NCBI RefSeq assembly: GCF_002078875.1
Contig: NC_034413.1
Coordinates: 64,024,252 to 64,088,251, forward strand
Reading direction: 5' to 3'
DNA from: Numida meleagris
Taxonomy: Eukaryota > Chordata > Aves > Galliformes > Numididae
Length of the DNA stretch: 64,000 nucleotides
Shown piece by piece: positions 62,560 to 64,000 of the stretch; position 1 is the first letter of the stretch; each line of letters starts with the position of its first letter. The notes under the pieces were generated by a model that had not been told where the DNA came from, ran no database searches, and was given only the letters and a program-made list of their open reading frames with translations. Made by a program: the position numbers and the translations under genes.

Positions 62560-64000
62560 TTTCACTAATGGGACAGCTCCTTTAGGAGAGATCTATTAGG
62601 CTCTTCATCTCCTACTCATCTAACCTGACAACATACTGGCTAATGATGGTAAATCTCACATTTTAATACGAAAGGCCAACCAAAAACTTTTCTTGACAAA
62701 AGCTCACTAAGACCTTACAACACACATCTTTCACCAAACTGGTATATTCCAAGTAGTATATAACATTTCCAACCAGTTGTCATAATACAGACAGGTCTGA
62801 AAAGGGAAAATATGAAAATGAATACTGGGTATGAAAGCATGGCTCGGGCTTGACAAAATCACACCAGCAAAACACAGCACCCTGCCTGGAAACCACTACT
62901 GTGGTTTGGCTGTCCAGGAATCCTATATTGAGCTCTGGAGAGGAGGAAAGGAAAGAAATTCAGAGAAGGGAAGGCCATAGAAACAAGCACTGACCTCTGT
63001 GGGAGGTGATTGCGTATACCTTTCTTTCTTGGCGCACACAGATCTCATCAACCTATTCCAAAGATTTCATTGTGTAACTAATCCTGCTGCCTTCAGCTGA
63101 ATGCCTCATCTGGTTTAAAAACATAATTAAACAGATCAAATCAGTCTAGATATCAAGACTTCATCCAGGACACCTGTCTATGGGAACCTATATACTAGTG
63201 AAGCACAATCTAGATTTCAGAAATTCCCAAACCAAACATGATTTTAAAAAATCATGAGATCTTTTTAGTTTATAAGAATTTTATGCCAGCATGAGTTATC
63301 TAGGGAACATACTAATATGTGAATAGGAGATAGACTTATGTAGACTTCCAAAACTATTATTTAATTTAGCTCATTATATTGCCAATATGGCACACTTATT
63401 TATTCTATGCATGTAATGGAAATGTGCCATCTACTCAGATTGACCATATAATGCAAAAAAAACATGTTGTATGTATTAATAATATTTAATAATCTGGAAT
63501 CATCAAGATATATAATGCCACTTCTCAGTCTTCCAGTTTTTAGATTTCCTACTGACATCAGAGCTCTTCCAAGCTATTATGTTTTTAATTTGTTAAGTAA
63601 CAAGCATCAATTGTACCATTATTGTAAATAGATGATAAAAAAAGCATTTTTAGAAACAAGACACGTCAGAGTCGGCAAGGTATACAAGTGCAATATCGAA
63701 GTTGTCGTTATACTCAATATCTCTAGCCTGATTTTTGGCACAAACCCATATTTTTCTATTTTACTTTTGGCTGATATCCACATTGAATTTTTTCTATCAG
63801 AACAGTCTATTTCCTCTAACATTTTGGAGGGCAGCATTCAACTTCCTCGCAGGTAATCTGAGCAGAAAAAGGGATTGGCTCAGCATTCTTAAATTTTGAA
63901 GCTAGGTTCAGCTAGCTATTTCACCATTATTTTTCTCCCTCCCCTCCTTCTTCGAACTGTACCACTACACTTTTCCTACCCCCTCCATGACTCAGTTGCT

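Larger units (their letters stand above)
61633..64000. other. Non-coding DNA with simple repeats, no gene seen
   Basis: Contains an AT run (61,853-61,871), an A18 run (62,542-62,559), a purine-rich stretch at 62,936-62,969 and a 20-bp interrupted palindrome CATGATTTT..AAAATCATG at 63,237-63,256. Overlapping frames of 72 and 74 codons on opposite strands at 63,619-63,856 are mirror shadows with no motif. Confidence 0.55.

Noticed and set aside
1..64000. CRISPR arrays, prokaryotic operons, tRNA or rRNA genes
   Set aside because: No regularly spaced repeats of the right size, no tRNA T-arm or B-box consensus noticed by eye, and the sequence is clearly from a vertebrate nuclear genome.

Overview
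This window is non-coding vertebrate nuclear DNA, almost certainly from a bird and probably a galliform. The evidence is a set of CR1 LINE copies. They are 5'-truncated, end in the avian CR1 terminal repeat (tandem ATTCTATG-type octamers), and carry the 3'-end wording of several CR1 subfamilies. I recognised no Alu, L1, B1/B2 or MIR sequence. The DNA is AT-rich and CpG-poor, with no CpG island. No prokaryotic operon structure, CRISPR array, rRNA or tRNA was seen.

I found no protein-coding gene I can defend. The longest open frames (about 130 codons) have no recognisable domains and lie alone in AT-rich DNA, and several are antisense or low-complexity shadows. The only recognisable protein remnants belong to CR1 reverse transcriptase: a C-terminal piece at 24,773-24,976 (minus) and a much older relic at about 59,850-60,660 (plus) that keeps a decayed FADDTK-type catalytic motif. 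The window is best read as a gene desert or the inside of a very large intron.

Layout. 1-10,420: unique sequence with one GC-richer patch (1,637-2,035). 10,421-10,680: CR1 (minus). 12,054-12,269: a small CpG-enriched patch with an unusual open frame. 24,061-24,330: a dense TTAC/TAATTA cluster. 24,701-25,227: two CR1 pieces back to back. 27,880-29,800: AT-rich DNA free of recognisable repeats and long ORFs, the best place to look for a conserved non-coding element. 31,766-35,698: three plus-strand CR1 pieces. 36,974-37,100: an AT-rich palindromic complex with two hairpins. 44,383-44,842: simple repeats and a 20-bp tandem repeat. 47,991-48,783: CR1 followed by a GC-richer, repeat-like patch. 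53,986-54,084: a CR1 tail with a 26-bp duplication. 58,540-58,800: a GC-richer patch. 59,850-61,632: the ancient relic and two younger CR1 copies. 61,633-64,000: simple repeats and unique DNA.

No set of genes works together here. The points of interest are the history of CR1 insertions, the palindromic repeat and a few candidate regulatory patches. Boundaries of repeat fragments were judged by eye and may be off by some tens of bases.
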